DNA of 64,000 nucleotides from Colocasia esculenta (GCA_014218235.1 CM024761.1:87793968-87857967); one strand, 5' to 3'; counted from the stretch's first letter, positions 11,176 to 24,124 are shown. Numbers and translations are program-made. The notes: generated from the sequence alone by a model not told the origin.

Positions 11176-12952
11176 TGGGTAGTGCGAGGGACACATGACA
11201 CGGCATCCGTGGGTGCACCCTAGCGAGGTTGATTGGTCTCATTAACACGGGCGGTCTTTGACTTGTTGCCGTGCTAATGGTCTAGTGGTATGTTGTTATG
11301 TTTGTGATCTCTTAGTTCTATTTGGTGATGTTGTCCTAGAATGACGGTCACCGTACGTCGCCGGCCCCTCTCGAGGGGTAGTTGGAGTTTTTGCTGAATT
11401 GGTGAGATTCGGCAGAGCCTGACGCGATTCGGAAGGGCTTGCAAATCGGCCAAGGGATCCGCGAGTCGATGGGCTTATTAAAGCAGCGGCGAGTCAGCAT
11501 GGCATCGCTCAATTTGGCGGGGTCCGCGAGTCGGCAAGGCCGAGTGCGGTTTGGCGAGCTTTGCTCGAATCGGCAGGGTTCAACTTTTCCCTCCTTCTCC
11601 TCAAAAGACGTGCCTGCCTCTTCCTTTTCCTCTCTCTTCCTCAGATTTCTTAGGGCGTAAGCTTCTTCCACTTTCTCCTCCTTCTCCTGCTCATCATCTC
11701 CTTCAGCAGAAGGGTTAGTGTGGCGACCGTGAGGGGCGAGCACAAGGGTCAGCATGGTGCGACGGCGCTCGAACACGTCTGCGGCGGTGGCTAAGGGTTT
11801 TTGGCAACGCGGGCGACTGCGGCCGCGGTTGGGTGCGAGCACAGCAGCGATGAGCTCCGGCATCGAGTAGGTGGCTACGATTGCAGCAGTGACTAGGGGA
11901 AACCATGGTGACGATGGAAGCGACTGCGGTGCCGGCGTGAGGCGGACGTGCTAGCAGTGAAGAGAGCGGCGGCGGGCGACCTCTCAGGTAGGTTTTCAGC
12001 AGTGAGGGAGTCCCTCATTGGGGCGGGGAAGCTGTTCCTCAGTGAGGAAGGCAACCGACACGATTGCTGTGGCTCTCGGAGGCACATGCGGCGGCAACTG
12101 CGGTGAGGGCAGAGCAGGCTTGCGACGACGACTGTTTCATCGAGGTGCGCAGCAGCAGTGGTAGGGCGCGACTGTGGCATCGACTGGGACAACACCTTGC
12201 CAGGTCGGCCCATTTTTGTTTTTTGGTTCTCTTTTTTTTGTGAGCCCTCTGCAATGGTGTAGGGAGACCGATGATGAGCTCTATAGTGTTGGATGATGCC
12301 CTGGCTATGAGCAGAGAAGAGGGGTCACCGGCGAGGCAGATCCGCGGGGTCTATGAACCCGTCCCCCTCTTTTTGTTCTTTTGTCTCTTTTGCATGGGTG
12401 TAAACAGGGTTCAAGGGACCCAGGTGATGTATCCCCTTTTGGGCCATGAGGCCTTTCTTGATGTATCATGTACATGGGTGTCTGTGTGCATGGGGTTCGG
12501 TGGGTTTGCCCCTAGCCGAGAGTATTGTGGGATGGTGGTGACTGGAGGGAGATCCAATGGGGTCTCAATTCTTTTGAGGGACTGTTAGCAATCAAGCCGA
12601 GGGGTTTTTTTTAGTGGGGTCCATTTTTCTGAGTCGGCCGGGCTCCTATTGATTTGGCCTCACTCTTGGATCACTACTTCATGTGGCGGGTCTCTTTGAC
12701 TTTAGCCAGGCACTAGGCCGCTCACCCCTCGTAGGCTAGTCCTCGGGGTCACACTGGCTCCCGGAGAGCCATTCGACATGCTTGCATGTCCTTGTTTGGG
12801 GCCATCTCACCTTAGTGCATGGATGAGTACCCACTGAACCCCCCACTTGTCCATTTGACAAGGGGAGGTGCTGCCGAAATTTTCTTTGACTTCATAATTC
12901 CTCATTTTCTTGCTCTCAAGCTAATGTAGCTTTCTCTTCTTCTACAAGAGTT
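11176..12952. other. GC-rich spacer between PPT and PMD gene
   Basis: No supported gene; the long open frames here are low-complexity products of GC-rich DNA. TCGGCA/GAGTCGGC motifs recur at 11400-11580. On the plus strand it would be the promoter and 5' UTR side of the PMD gene; on the minus strand, the 3' UTR of the Tat-like element. Confidence 0.4.
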
Positions 12953-13295
12953 ATGGCTGCCCGATCCTCCAGTAGTAGGGTGAGTCATTTGAAGAATGCA
13001 TCGTTAGTTTCATGAGAAGATTTTCCCAAACTGGACCGAGGTCATGACAGAATTGCCATGGTGGCCGAATCTTTTGACTCCGAGACCGATACTATGGATG
13101 AATCAAGGCTCGTATTGAGTTCAACGCCGCTCTTCTTTGACTGTGACAAAAACTACCGAGTTAATTATCCCAAGGACAGACACCTAATGAGGTTCCTTCA
13201 CTCTTACACTTCGGATGGCAAGAGGGATCTCTTAAGAGTCTTGGATATAAAAAAGGGTTGCATTGTTGGAAAGGGACAACTTAGCCAACTGTGCT
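12953..13295 (+). pseudogene. PMD gene, 5' coding part
   Basis: The frame opens at ATG 12953 (MAARSSSSRVSHLKN), meets a TGA about 20 codons in, and is open from 13058. It shows an acidic stretch (ESFDSETDTMDES) and FFDCDKNYRVNYPKDRHLMR. It is cut at 13295 by a family C solo LTR and continues at 16158 one frame off. The opening could instead be an intron, since GTGAGT at 12980 and a CAG near 13048 are available. I do not recognise this portion; it is assigned by position and continuity. Confidence 0.45.
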
Positions 13296-14159
13296 TGTAA
13301 GGCCTTCGAAATTTTGCCCTTTCATTTTGATGTTTGGTCATGTGATGTTTAGTTGTTTTGTGAATATAACTAAGTGCATATGTGTAAATATATATGTATA
13401 TATGTAATTTATTTCTGTACATGCGTATATACTTGTTTATTTGTGTACATAATGATTATTTACATTGTATGTATGTAGTGTATGTAAGTTTATGGGCATT
13501 TCTGTGTTTTGGCTGAAGTGCATGTTAACGTCAACATGCATGGACGTTAGAGGAGAGTTGACGTCTAGATCGATGGATGCCAACTCCCGATAGACGGCCA
13601 GGAATGTGGACGTCTATTTCCCCAGAATTTTGTGGTTTCAGATCCGGAAACGGCCACGATTATTTTGGTTCCGATTTTGGAAACTGGCTTCCAACGGTAG
13701 CATACCTTATCTATTGCATAACCCGACCCCTTGGCTCTATAAAAACACCCTTTTCGGCCGGATTAGGTACCCTTTGGCTCTTTGTGGAAAACCCTAGAAA
13801 CCTGTGCGAAAGTTGAACTTTGGGGGCTCTGATCCGTTGACTTGGTGCATCTTCCGGTGACCTACATCGACTGGAAGGAATGTTGATAATAGAGGAAGGC
13901 TTCCCCGACTCCGGTGTGCAGCCAGCATCATCACAGAACCGGATCTGGGAGGATTTAGGGCATCTTCTTAGCTTGGCTGAGGAGAGCTTCTCCGGAAAAT
14001 AATTCCATCTAGCAAATTTTCAAGAGGCAAGTAACCATGGGACATCGTCCATACTCATGTCTAGTAGGTCCCAAGTATTTTTACCGAATTTTCCTCGTGT
14101 CTTGGAACCCCCATTCAATGTGTTTTGTGCGTTCTATCTGCACTTCTGTAGACAGGAAC

Positions 14160-14251
14160 TTAACGGCAACATTTGCTGCCATTAAGGTCTCTGGTTGGCG
14201 GCAACCTTTGGTGCCGTTAATCCCTGTTGGCGGCAACCTGTGTGCCGCCAA
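14160..14251 (+). repeat. Three consecutive short hairpins in LTR C1
   Basis: Three 25-28 bp units follow the plan (T)TRRCGGCAAC-loop-TGCCGYYAA. The third, TTGGCGGCA-ACCTGTG-TGCCGCCAA, is a perfect 9-bp stem with a 7-nt loop. Related units occur in the other family C copies. Confidence 0.65.
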
Positions 14252-15772
14252 GTTCGTCTGGGTTTCACAGAACCCTAATTTTTCACATTTGTGTGATTGT
14301 ATTCGGACTTGTGGGGGTCTATACATATTGTGGAATTTATGTTGAGTCATGTACAAGCAGTAGGTCATATCATGAGAAGGTACCAAATTTCTGTGATTTA
14401 TGTTAATTATTAAAATTTCTGTAATTGAACTGTGAGTATAATATGACTATGTTTAATCGTGTATAAATAGATCTATTGTGAGTTAGGGTTTCATAATTCT
14501 TCCATAATAGCATGATGACTGCTTGCAGGTTTCTGAACTACTAGAACCGACTGTATGAATGTAAACCATGCTAAATGAGTTTCTTAGTGAAAATGCATGT
14601 TATTTGTTTTAATTATTATAATTAGTGTACAAGTCTTAAAAATCTGAAAAATTGAGCACATGATGTATTATTTATTTGGAACTTGTGATAAAATTTTTGT
14701 CCTAATTAAATCACAGTAGGTACAATTGTTGATTTAACAATGAATAATTGTCAAATTGAGCATATTAATTTAATTCTTGTATGATGCAATGATTACAGCA
14801 TGATTAAGACTGCGGTGTGAGTTGTTTAGTACTGTGAGAAGTAGCATCATGTTAAGTAAAACTGAAGCATGTATGTGTTTAAGTGCATGAGCATGAAATG
14901 ATTAGTGCATGTGAATAGTGTAAGTAAATATGTGATTACAGTGAAATGTGTTAAAATGTGCCGTTAGTGACACTGCTACCATAGAGGGCTGTGGAACTGT
15001 ACCATAGTAAAGTCCCTACGGGAAGGTTCAATGTGTGTGATATCCTTTGGGAAATTAGGATGAAATCCTGGAGGTGGACAAGTACCATTGGTTAGGGTGG
15101 AGAGTGCTTCCCCGGTTCTGCGCAGTTAACCAATATCTATCACTGTGTTGCCTAGGTGATAGGTATGTGAATGTGTATATGTGTGTCCTTCTAGTGGTGG
15201 TTTGGACTATGTGTCACGGAAACTAAGTGTAAAATGTGAATATGTGTATATGATTATGTGAAATGTGAAATGTGAAATGTGAAAGATGTGGAATGTAAAA
15301 TTGTTAAATGAATGTGTTAGCATGTGAATAAGCGTAAACCCATATGAAAGTGTTTAATTCATGCCAAAATAGCAAGCAAAAGGTATGTATGTCAGTGTTA
15401 AATGCATATGAAAATGATTAGAATCCATGCTAGGTTGCTAATTACTTTATGCTTAGTTCCATGTTCTAGATGGGTACCATAATATGGATATTGTTGAATT
15501 GTTAAGTCATGTTACATGTTATACATAATAATCATGTGTAAGAATGTGAGTGATACTGCTTAATGTTATAAGCATGTACCATGTGTTCTATTGCTATAAG
15601 TTTTTCTATTGCTATAAGTTTTTCCACGTATAGTAGTTTAGATTGTATAAAGCATGCAACATGTGTTACTCCTTATCTTTAAAAGTCAGCATGTGCATAT
15701 GATATGTGTATGAATGTTGTACATGGATTGCTTGCTGAGTCTATTTAGACTCATACTTGCTTCGGCATATAG

Positions 15773-15837
15773 GTGTGACAGGTGTCTCCACTTTCGAGGA
15801 GGAAATAGTTAGGAGCGACTCCGAGCGCGAGAAGTAG
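15773..15837 (+). other. Conserved AG|GT reading-frame block, LTR C1
   Basis: ATATAG is followed by GT and 20 open codons (VTGVSTFEEEIVRSDSEREK), then TAG, 320 bp before the LTR end. Same phase and position as the other copies. Confidence 0.5.
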
Positions 15838-16157
15838 CTTATGTTGTAGAGATTTCGACATTGTACTTTCATTTTTCATAAGTATATAATCATTAAGTGA
15901 TGTATGTCATATGAACAATGTGTTTATCTTGGAGTTGTATTATGTGGACATTTGTACTTTCCTTATGCTATATGGACTGTGGATATAATGATGGTGATAG
16001 AATAAGATTGAATATCTATTTTACTTTCTGCTATTCTATTCCAATATTTGTGTACATCTCAATCTAGTGTTAGCGTTCGGTAAATGTCCCACTGTGATGG
16101 CGTTCTCTATACCGACGTGGATTGGTATAATTGTATCGGTATAAGGAGGGTCGTTAC

Positions 16158-19100
16158 GATGCTCCTCGATCTAAACCCATATATTGCATCGGTGAGCCTC
16201 GGAGATGGGCCCCTATCATGGGGTTAGGGGATTTGACTCTTGAGGATAGTAGGCATACTCGAGCTCCTACCTTCACTCCGGCGAGGTGGGACAACTCTGC
16301 AGGTCGTGTCAATGAGGAACGACCGCTTTTCGAGTTATTCTTGTATCCCTTGAAATGGGGTTATCGGGATGAGCATTTTATGTTGGATTGCCTAGCCATC
16401 AGGTTCAAACATCAGCTAGTAGCCGGTTGGTTCGGGGATCTGCAGGCGGCAGATGCACATCACTTTCGGGTCTTTGTTGTAGAAGTTGTAGAATTTGTAC
16501 TCCAACAGTATGCACCTCTTCTCATGACTACCGGGGTTTACCATAGTGTATTTGCGGCCCGCTATCAGTATCCCTTATCTCATGGTTTTTGTTGTGGCTT
16601 AGCAGAAGTCTTTGTGCCGGAGTTCAACACATTTTACACAGCCGAAGGGGAGACTTTGCTGGACTTGTGGAGTTTGCACCAGCTAACTAGCCTGCCTATT
16701 GATGGGAAACCCTACGAAGAGGTGTGTCTCCTAGATCTCATGAAAGATAGAACCGATGGCGAGAGCCAATACTCCTTGGGGTAGTCGTACAGATACCTCA
16801 TGAAAGCCTATCGTCACCTTAGTCTCTCTTGCAGTGTAGACTGAGCCAAGAAGAAAGGGGAGAGGAAGAAAGTTAGCATCTACATATGGTTGACTTATTT
16901 CTTTTCCACCAAGCAACGCTATTAAGACTTTGCTTGCACCAGTGCAGCCATTGCCACAAGAAATCCGAGCTGCCAAAAGGTGACTCTTCCTACATCTATT
17001 CTCAAAGACTGCCGCACAGGACCGAACCCAACCAATGCTAACCCACATACTCACTGTGCCACTTACCGAGCCTATTGGCTATGTTCTTTTGCTTTACCCA
17101 TGGGTGATGAGACTATCATCCGCCCTAAAGTTATATACCCAGCCTACTAGATGGCTTGGGGTATGAAATTGTCCATATGCCCTGCGGCTCTTTGTTTGAT
17201 GCACCGAGCCCTCAAGGCACTGCATCACCATTCAATCCCGCGACAACACTGTGTCATTGGTCCTTGGCACTTCCTTAGTGCCTGGGCCTGCGGCTTATTT
17301 TTAGAAATCCCTCCACTGTCTCTTCAGTCTCCTCGACTATTCCCAAAGATATTAGAGTTTGCAAGTGCAGAGCCCCACTCCATTTCTGCACAGCTTTTTG
17401 AGATTAGAGGAAAGTTGACAAGCTTCCCAACAGATTCCCCTGGTACCCTCCATTTTTGGCATTTGGCTAGTCATTCTAGCCCACTAGTCAATCGACATCG
17501 AGAATGCAGTGACAGCATAATTGAGGAGTACGTGCATCCGATCAGTAACCAGAGGTTGATAAGGTCAGTGTTAGAGCCAGAGCTTAGAGATTGGGCTCTG
17601 TCCATTCGGCCCAGTGTTCTAATGTTCCGTCGAGGTAGCGTTGTCTATTTAGAGCCTTACTATCCATTTCAGTTCGGTCGAAACTTTAGATATGATCAGC
17701 ATATCCCATCTTCCTCCACTCAATTCCATTTACCCAGTCAGGCTGTAAGGGGAGCCCAGATTATGGAACAGGCTCGCACATAGTGGGATTTCTTCCATCG
17801 TCATGACACATCAACTTTCTGGGTATCGATGTTGGGTCACGCCCCCCGTGTCACCCTTGCTTATGTCAAGTGGTGGAATGCCCGCACGAGCTTTTACAGG
17901 GCTTGTAAACAGGAGTGTTTGGATACTGCCGAGCATAAGATTCTACGGCTATAGACTCAGCCAGCTCTCGATATTGACAAGGAGCACTTGGTGCGGCTGA
18001 AGTACCAAGACAAGAAGGCCGTTGATCAGTATCTGAAGGCAAGACTATCTGCTAAGAAGAATGACTCCCCTCCTACTTTAATCTTGCCTAAAGTTGTAGC
18101 AGATGATTTCCCGAAGACTCTTTGGCATCTCAACAACATTAGTTCAGAGCGGTTGGCTCCTGCCCAACTGTGGCCCATCGAAGAAAGTTTCCCGACTATT
18201 GTCTCCCAGAATGTGGAAGTAGATGCAGTTTTTCCATGTAGAGCCTTTTTAGCTAAGATAGAGCGGGGTCACACCCACTATGCACACACCTCCTGGCTTT
18301 TTGTGTTCCTTCAAGTCCACAGTTTGACGATCGAAGCAGACTACGAAATGATTCTGGAGTAGGATCTACATGTGGCTTTTCATTATGCTGATGGCTGGGG
18401 TATGGATCACCTTGGTCTTTATCATTCCTTATCTTCTATTGGCCACGGTGATCTTGTTGCCTTCGTCGAGGACTGCTGCAAGATTAATGATGTATATTGG
18501 CTGGTCTGAGAGGCAGCTTCTCGGGCCAAATAGAGTGCACATATGCATTGGCCTTTAAACCGGCTTTACACAGGCATGGTAGGTATATCTCCCTCTTTTC
18601 AAACTTCATTATCCTTTGCTCTATTACCATGATTGCTTATATCTCCCCTTTTTTTTATTCCTCTTCCAGAGACCGAAGGCAAAGATATCATAAGCTCCTA
18701 ACGAGAGTCAAAAGGCTGGCTTATTTTGTTGATGAAGATGTCCTCCCACGACCTTGTATTAGGAAACCGCTAGCACAAAAGTCTAGTGTGGCAACTAGCA
18801 TTTCCAAAGCTAAGAGAGCCTCAAAGAGAAAGAGAGGGATACCCCCTACAGTGTCAAGTTCTTCCGAGGGTCCACCAATTCCTTCATTTGAAGAATTTTC
18901 TAGTCAGCAAGTATACAAGGCCCCCAAGGTAATCATTGACTTTCTTGTTTTTATTTTCGATGTCGTCTATTCACTTTGTTCGTTCTACTAGTTAGCAGCA
19001 GGCGATGCTCCCCCAGCAGCCAATCCTTCTATTCTAGAACAGGATCCCCCGGTGCCACCAACAGCTCCAACTGATGTACCTTCTCTTCTAGTAGCTGGTT

Positions 19101-20148
19101 CTTGTCATGATGAATCCCTGATCTTATACTAGCCCAGAGGCCACTTCTTGTCTTTTCTTACCGTTCATCTACTTCCACCTTTCATTGCCATTACTTCTCC
19201 ACCCGCCCTTGTCATGAGCAAGCGCTTAGCTACGAATGTCGTAGTTCGAACGACCAAGAGGCCACTGGGTACCTTTCGGGTAAGTTCTCATGCTGCTGGC
19301 AGATTGGCCCTCATGAAGATCCATCGGGGCAGTAAAGCTCTTTCACCTGAAGGCTCTCAAAGCTCAGTCACCATCTCTTCAGGTGGTTCCTCAAGTGAAG
19401 GCAACACCTGTGCTTCCTCCTCTCCGAGCATGAATCTCTTTGACGCAGGGAGTTTGCACAAGGAGTTGGAGAAAGAAAAGATATCATCTATCGACGGCAT
19501 TGGGGAAGATTCTGCCAGTAGTGTAGACAAGTCCCCTATCGTTAGTGCTGGACCAGACATTGCCGTCATTCCTGAGCTTGTCCCCATAAACGTTACTCTT
19601 TTACTCCTGTAATGTAAGCCTCTCGTGTGTGGATGACTTACAATAAATCTTCTTGTTTTGTACAGGAGTTCGGATATAATCATGATACTCCCGCTCCTGA
19701 GCTTTCGCCAGCAATTGACGTTGACCCTATGCCTGTCAAGGTGACAACATTGTCTGCTCCATCACCCGTAGAGGGATAGAACGTCACTGCGGAGCCCGCG
19801 CCTAAGACTGATGATCACCTCCCCCAGGTCTCATCTGATGATTCTCTTGGAGTTCTTCCCCAAGTGTCAGCTCCCCAACTCGTGCCCGTCCCCATTGGTG
19901 AGGGGGTGATGATTCCTGAGGCAACGATGGTTCCTACTACCATGGCTGAAACACATGACACTTCCTTGACTGGTGCTGGCCTCTCTTCAGTTGAGCTGCC
20001 TTCTTGTTATAGAGAAGTGGACATGAGTCTATGAAAAGATGTGGATGCTCAATTAAATTGTCAAGTGCCACCCGCAGCATCTTTTGGAGGCATTTTTCCT
20101 TCTGATACTGTGGTTATGCAACAATTATCCACACTGCGATTGATGGTA
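16158..20148 (+). pseudogene. PMD (plant mobile domain) gene, core and linker
   Basis: The frame from the LTR edge (APRSKPIYCIGEPRRW) runs 217 codons and includes LHQLTSLPIDGKPYEE. After a decayed stretch, 17151-17783 carries the second half of the domain, ending VYLEPYYPFQFGRNFRYDQH. That Glu-Pro-Tyr-x-Pro-x-x-Phe signature is typical of plant mobile domain proteins. 17988-18362 and 18700-20148 form a Ser/Pro-rich acidic linker. Intron-like gaps occur at 18579-18669, 18929 to about 18998, and about 19614-19665, each with GT...AG and T-rich 3' ends. Stops (near 16784, 19779 and 20032) and frameshifts show decay. PMD proteins are linked to silencing (MAIN/MAIL1) and also ride in transposons. 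The linker continues in frame at 31603, beyond the family D solo LTR. Confidence 0.65.
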
Positions 20149-21529
20149 TGTAGCACCCCGGAAAATTTAATAAAAATAATAGTTCAACTCTAATTAATAT
20201 ACCCAAATGATCCACAAAGAAATTCATGCAATGAAAAAAGCCGATTGGCCAAGTATAACTCGCATTGTGACTTATTATCCAAATTAAGAAACCATTCGGA
20301 AATGCATTATCATGTGATCATAAATCAAGTTAAAAATGATGAGAAGACATTTAACGACATGTATTGATAACCCATTATCAGAATTGGGTCAATGGACAAC
20401 TTCTGGCCCGAGAGTAAAACCAAGCAAGAAAAATACATAGAAATTCATAACCCTAATTGAGCTGAAAATGGAAGGAGGCAATTAGGGTGAAATCATAGGT
20501 AATTAGACCATTATGGTAACCCAAATTCATGCCTATCCATAATAGGAGGTTTCCTAAAACCCTAAACCACTCCAATTGGGATGGGAATCCTTCAAACAAG
20601 GAAGGTCCAACCCCCCAAAACTGCAACCCACTTTCCTTGTTCCATTAGGACTCTTAAAGACCCTAGAAGTTTAAATACTCTTCCCAAAACCCTTGGGGAC
20701 GAGTTTACCAATAGTTGGGGTCGTGAGTAGCAGCTCTTGAGCACTAGAGGAGGAGGAAATCGCTCTCGACCGGAGCTCTTCTTCCCAGTTGCATTCTGCA
20801 TTGATCTGTGCAGAGAACCCTTCTTAGAATAGACCAAGGGTGAGTCAAACCTTGACCAAACCATGCAAGGCTTATACCCTTGGAAAGGGGGTTGAGTCTA
20901 ATTTCTAATGGCACCATTTTTCCCAATATTTATCCAGTGTGCCAGGAGTATTAAGCGTTCTCCTCCAAGCGGTCAGAGCGAGGGCTTTCTAGAGAACGAA
21001 TCTTATTCAACTCAAAAGGTAGGTTATCTCAGGCCAAACTAAATCAAATCACATAACGTGTACTTCATCAAGTCTACTTTCATGTGCATGTGTTTTTTCC
21101 CCAAGTTTCTCGAGTGTACATGGAGTATCTAGAGTTTTCCAAAGGCCATGCATGTTTAGGGCTTTTCATGTTCAAGTCATTCTTACGCATCTCGAGACCA
21201 AATCATGTGAAACCAAAACCATAGTTCTCATCTATTGTCTTTGACACTTTTCATGCTCAGAGTTTTGTCTAAAGATCGCTATACTTTGAGTTATAAGTCT
21301 ATCATGAAAGGTTGTAGCATTTTTTTCTAGGTTTCGGGCAAGATCCAAGAATGCGACCACTCCAGACGTCGTGTTTCTGTGCCCACACCGATTTTGTGTC
21401 ATCGAGTCGATGTCTATACTGATTGTCTCAAATGCGTCCATCGCGACCGACGCGTTTTTGAGTCCACATCGATTTCGGTTCCACATCGACTCTGACAGTA
21501 AGGACTCTATTTTTGACCGTCACCACACT

Positions 21530-22000
21530 GATTCTATCAGTAATCATTCTCGCATCGACTTTGGAAGGAATCGATCTCGCATCGACTCTGGAAGGAATCG
21601 ATCTCACATCGACTCTGGAAGGAATTGATCTCACATCGACTCTGGAAGGAAGTGATCTCGCATCGACTCTAGAAGGAATCGATCTCGCATCGACTTCGGA
21701 AGGAATCGTTCTCACATAGATTCTATTTGTACTCGTTTTCACATTGACTCTAACAGTAATCGTTCCTACATCAATTCTGTCCGTGATCGTTCTCACATCA
21801 ATTCTGTTTGTAACCGTTTCCACATCGACTCCTACATCGATTTCCTATTGTACATCGACTCCGTGTGTAATCGTTCTCACATCGATTCTGTTTATAATCG
21901 TTTCGACACCGATTCTATTGGTAATCGTTCCCACATCGACTCCGGTGGTGAATGTTCCGACATCGATTCGCATTTCTGTGTCTGCAAGCCGATGTCTGCA
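21530..22000 (+). repeat. Degenerate tandem array of a CATCGACTCTGGAAGGAATCGAT-type unit
   Basis: A 28-30 bp unit, roughly CATCGACTCT-GGAAGGAATCG-TCTCA, repeats about 15 times. It is most regular at 21545-21720 and decays toward 22000. Long open frames across it on both strands arise only because the unit lacks stops. Confidence 0.75.
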
Positions 22001-22499
22001 TCGATTACTATGAACATATCAGTATAAACCGTCTTGTTTCTATTCCGAATCGATCTTTCATATATAGTGTCCATAAATGCGACCAGTGAGTCCGTCGCGA
22101 TTTAGAAACTTTGTACAGAGTCTTGTTTTGACCGTATACTGCTCTTTGAAGTACGACGACTGAATCCGTCACGATTTTTAAAGGTCAACCCGAGACTGTT
22201 TTATTGAGTTGTATCATCAACTGCATGCATATCCTATTGTTACTGTTGGGTTGAGTGTGTTTTAGAATTTCCTAAAGTTGTATTTTAATGATATCTAATG
22301 AACATCACTCATACTTTGATTTTAATGATGACATATTGTGATTTTGATGATGACATTTTGAACATGTTATACATTTTATACATATCACAATAATGCTTAA
22401 ACAACATGTTTTTGATGTTTAATATCTTATATTTTAATAATAATATGGTACTAATGGGTTATGTGTTATATTTTCAGGATCACACACTTTTGTCATGGT

Positions 22500-22765
22500 G
22501 GTGTCGACACACCCCTTGGTGGTGTCGACACTGGGTCAGAATCCCTGAAGCAATTTCATGAAAATAGGGTTCACTGTGTCGACATAGTCCCAGGCAGTGT
22601 CGACACTAGTCCCAGATTCCAGAAGACCCAGTTGCCTGACTGGGACAGTGTGTCGACACAGTCCCAGGCAGTGTTGACACTAGACCTAGTTCCCAGAAGA
22701 CCAGTTTTGTAGAATTGGGACAGTGTGTCGACACACTCCATGGTAGTGTCGACACACTCCGACTG
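22500..22765 (+). promoter_or_regulatory. GTGTCGACAC palindrome cluster upstream of TATA (5' LTR)
   Basis: Eight GTGTCGACAC or near-identical palindromes (some GTGTTGACAC) are arranged in pairs, separated by sequence such as CAGTCCCAGG. They end about 110 bp before the TATA box. Clusters of palindromes in this position are a described Sirevirus LTR feature; a promoter role is inferred. The 3' LTR repeats it at 28564-28828. Confidence 0.65.
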
Positions 22766-22874
22766 AAACTCAAAAATGTGAATTTCTCTGGACACGTGGC
22801 TACTTGGGAATTAGGGGATTTGACCTAGGGTTTTGTGCCCACGTACTCCAAGGCTTCTTATGGACATATGTGGC

Positions 22875-22882
22875 TATAAATA
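22875..22882 (+). promoter_or_regulatory. TATA box of the copia 5' LTR
   Basis: TATAAATA in the context GGCTATAAATACCC lies about 630 bp into the LTR. The same site in the 3' LTR is at 28939-28946. Confidence 0.7.
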
Positions 22883-23439
22883 CCCATGTTTTTTGTACTC
22901 CAAGGCATCCCCACCAGGAGAGAGATCAGACTTCTCCAGAAAAGGGTGTGGCGGCTGCAGAAAGAGAAACAGGAAGCAGAGCAGTGATGTTTGGAAGGAG
23001 AATGTGAAGAAGAAGAGAAGAGAAGAGGAGAGAGGATATAGCATCAGCATCCAGAAAGGGAGCAGAGCAGCGCCATCAGATTGAGGAGCAGAAGAGAAGC
23101 AAAGGAAGAAGAAGAACTGGCAATCCGGATGCCAGTGAAGCAGAGCGTCGTGGATTGAAGAAGATCTCCAACGAATTCCTTCAAGCATCTTCAATCCAAG
23201 CTTCTGCAAGTCTTCTTCATCAAGGAACATCCAAGTCACATCTATTTCATTTATTTTCTTGGAGTGTTCATCCAGGTTTTCATTGTGTGATCTGTGTATG
23301 TGTTCTACATAGATCACTTAATTTGTTTGTTCTATTTTTATCTTTGTATTGAGATAGATCAGGCTAGAGGATCTATTCTCTAACTGAGCTTGTTCTAGCA
23401 GAACTTGGATCTTTTGTGGTCCAAAGGTTTGAAGCCTTA

Positions 23440-23660
23440 GTGCTCCGGTGTTGAGCCATTGTGCTCAAGTGCTTGTGAGTCGTCGTGCTCATAAGTGGTT
23501 TGTGGAGTCGGTCGTCGTACTTATCTCCTGGGTTTTCCTTGAGTCATTGTACTCAAAGGGTTTGGAGTCGTCGTGCTCCGGTTGTTTCTTGAGTCGTCGT
23601 GCTCAAGGGTGTTTGGAGTCATCGTGCTCCAGAGTGTGTTGTACTCAAGGTTTTGAGTAG
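23440..23660 (+). repeat. GAGTCGTCGTGCTC array in the copia LTR
   Basis: Units of 25-30 bp built on GAGTCGTCGTGCTC or GAGTCATTGTACTC repeat about eight times downstream of the TATA box, so they would be in the transcript leader. The 3' LTR has the same array at about 29500-29725. Confidence 0.65.
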
Positions 23661-23977
23661 TGTGGCCTCACTGTGTGAGGGGTGGACGTAGGAGTCACTG
23701 GAGGTGATTTTCGAACCACCTAAAAATCCTCTGTGCAATGGTTTGAATTGTGGTTTGACTTTGTATTACGCTAGATGCATGCATAGAGATTTCGTTCACA
23801 CTACTAATCGATTTGCTCACACACACTAATCACACTTCAGATCAGTAAATTGTTTGGGTGAATTGATCTCTGATTCGAAGTAATTTTAAATTGCTTGAGC
23901 TTCCGCAGTAATTGGTGTTAGATCTATTCAACCCCCCCCTCTAGATCTGATCCATCCACCCATTCGATCCTAACAAT

Positions 23978-23988
23978 TGGTATCAGAG
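23978..23988 (+). other. PBS-like sequence trapped inside the 5' LTR
   Basis: CCTAACA-AT-TGGTATCAGAG is an exact LTR-end/PBS arrangement with the best match to the initiator-Met tRNA end, yet it lies inside the LTR. It recurs at 30042-30052 in the 3' LTR. Confidence 0.8.
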
Positions 23989-24113
23989 AGGGTTAATATT
24001 TGTTCCTGATCTGATTTGATTGGTTCTGCTTGATATATGTGCTCTATCTGCTTGAACTGTTTGCTTGATCTTTCACTGTCTTTGTGTGGTTAATCGCTCT
24101 GATTCCTAACAAT

Positions 24114-24124
24114 TGGTATCAAAG
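24114..24124 (+). other. Primer binding site in use
   Basis: TGGTATCAAAG lies 2 bp after the true LTR end (24111). It differs by one base from the trapped copy TGGTATCAGAG. Confidence 0.75.

Larger units (their letters stand above)
13296..16157 (+). repeat. Solo LTR, family C (copy C1)
   Basis: It starts TGTAAGGCC and ends GGAGGGTCGTTAC(G), 2862 bp, with no internal region. Flanks gtgct (13291-13295) and atgct (16158-16162) fit a 5-bp target duplication with one mutation. Two more family C copies lie at 39748 and 49269. It contains a hairpin cluster (14160-14251), the region 14960-15170 that aligns best between copies, and the AG|GT frame block (15773). It interrupts the PMD gene. Confidence 0.85.
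22244..24111 (+). repeat. 5' LTR of the Sirevirus-like element
   Basis: It begins TGTTGGGTTGAG and ends GATTCCTAACA. An earlier LTR end (CCTAACA) plus PBS copy is embedded at 23969-23988, 136 bp before the real end. The outer limit is proved by the 3' LTR, which ends at the matching point and is followed by the target duplication. Confidence 0.9.

Noticed and set aside
11348..11863. 171-codon minus-strand frame
   Set aside because: GC-rich non-coding spacer; no domain and no homologous pattern recognised.
21428..21823. 131-codon minus-strand frame with repeated SIPSRVDAR
   Set aside because: Translation of the tandem array in LTR D; the repeated peptide follows from the DNA repeat.
22874..23317. 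147-codon minus-strand frame, repeated at 28938-29381
   Set aside because: Sits antisense in the copia LTR leader; repeated only because the LTR is.
23969..23975. CCTAACA as the end of the copia 5' LTR
   Set aside because: The 3' LTR continues 136 bp past the same point and is then followed by duplication GTTAC, which fixes the end at 24111/30175.
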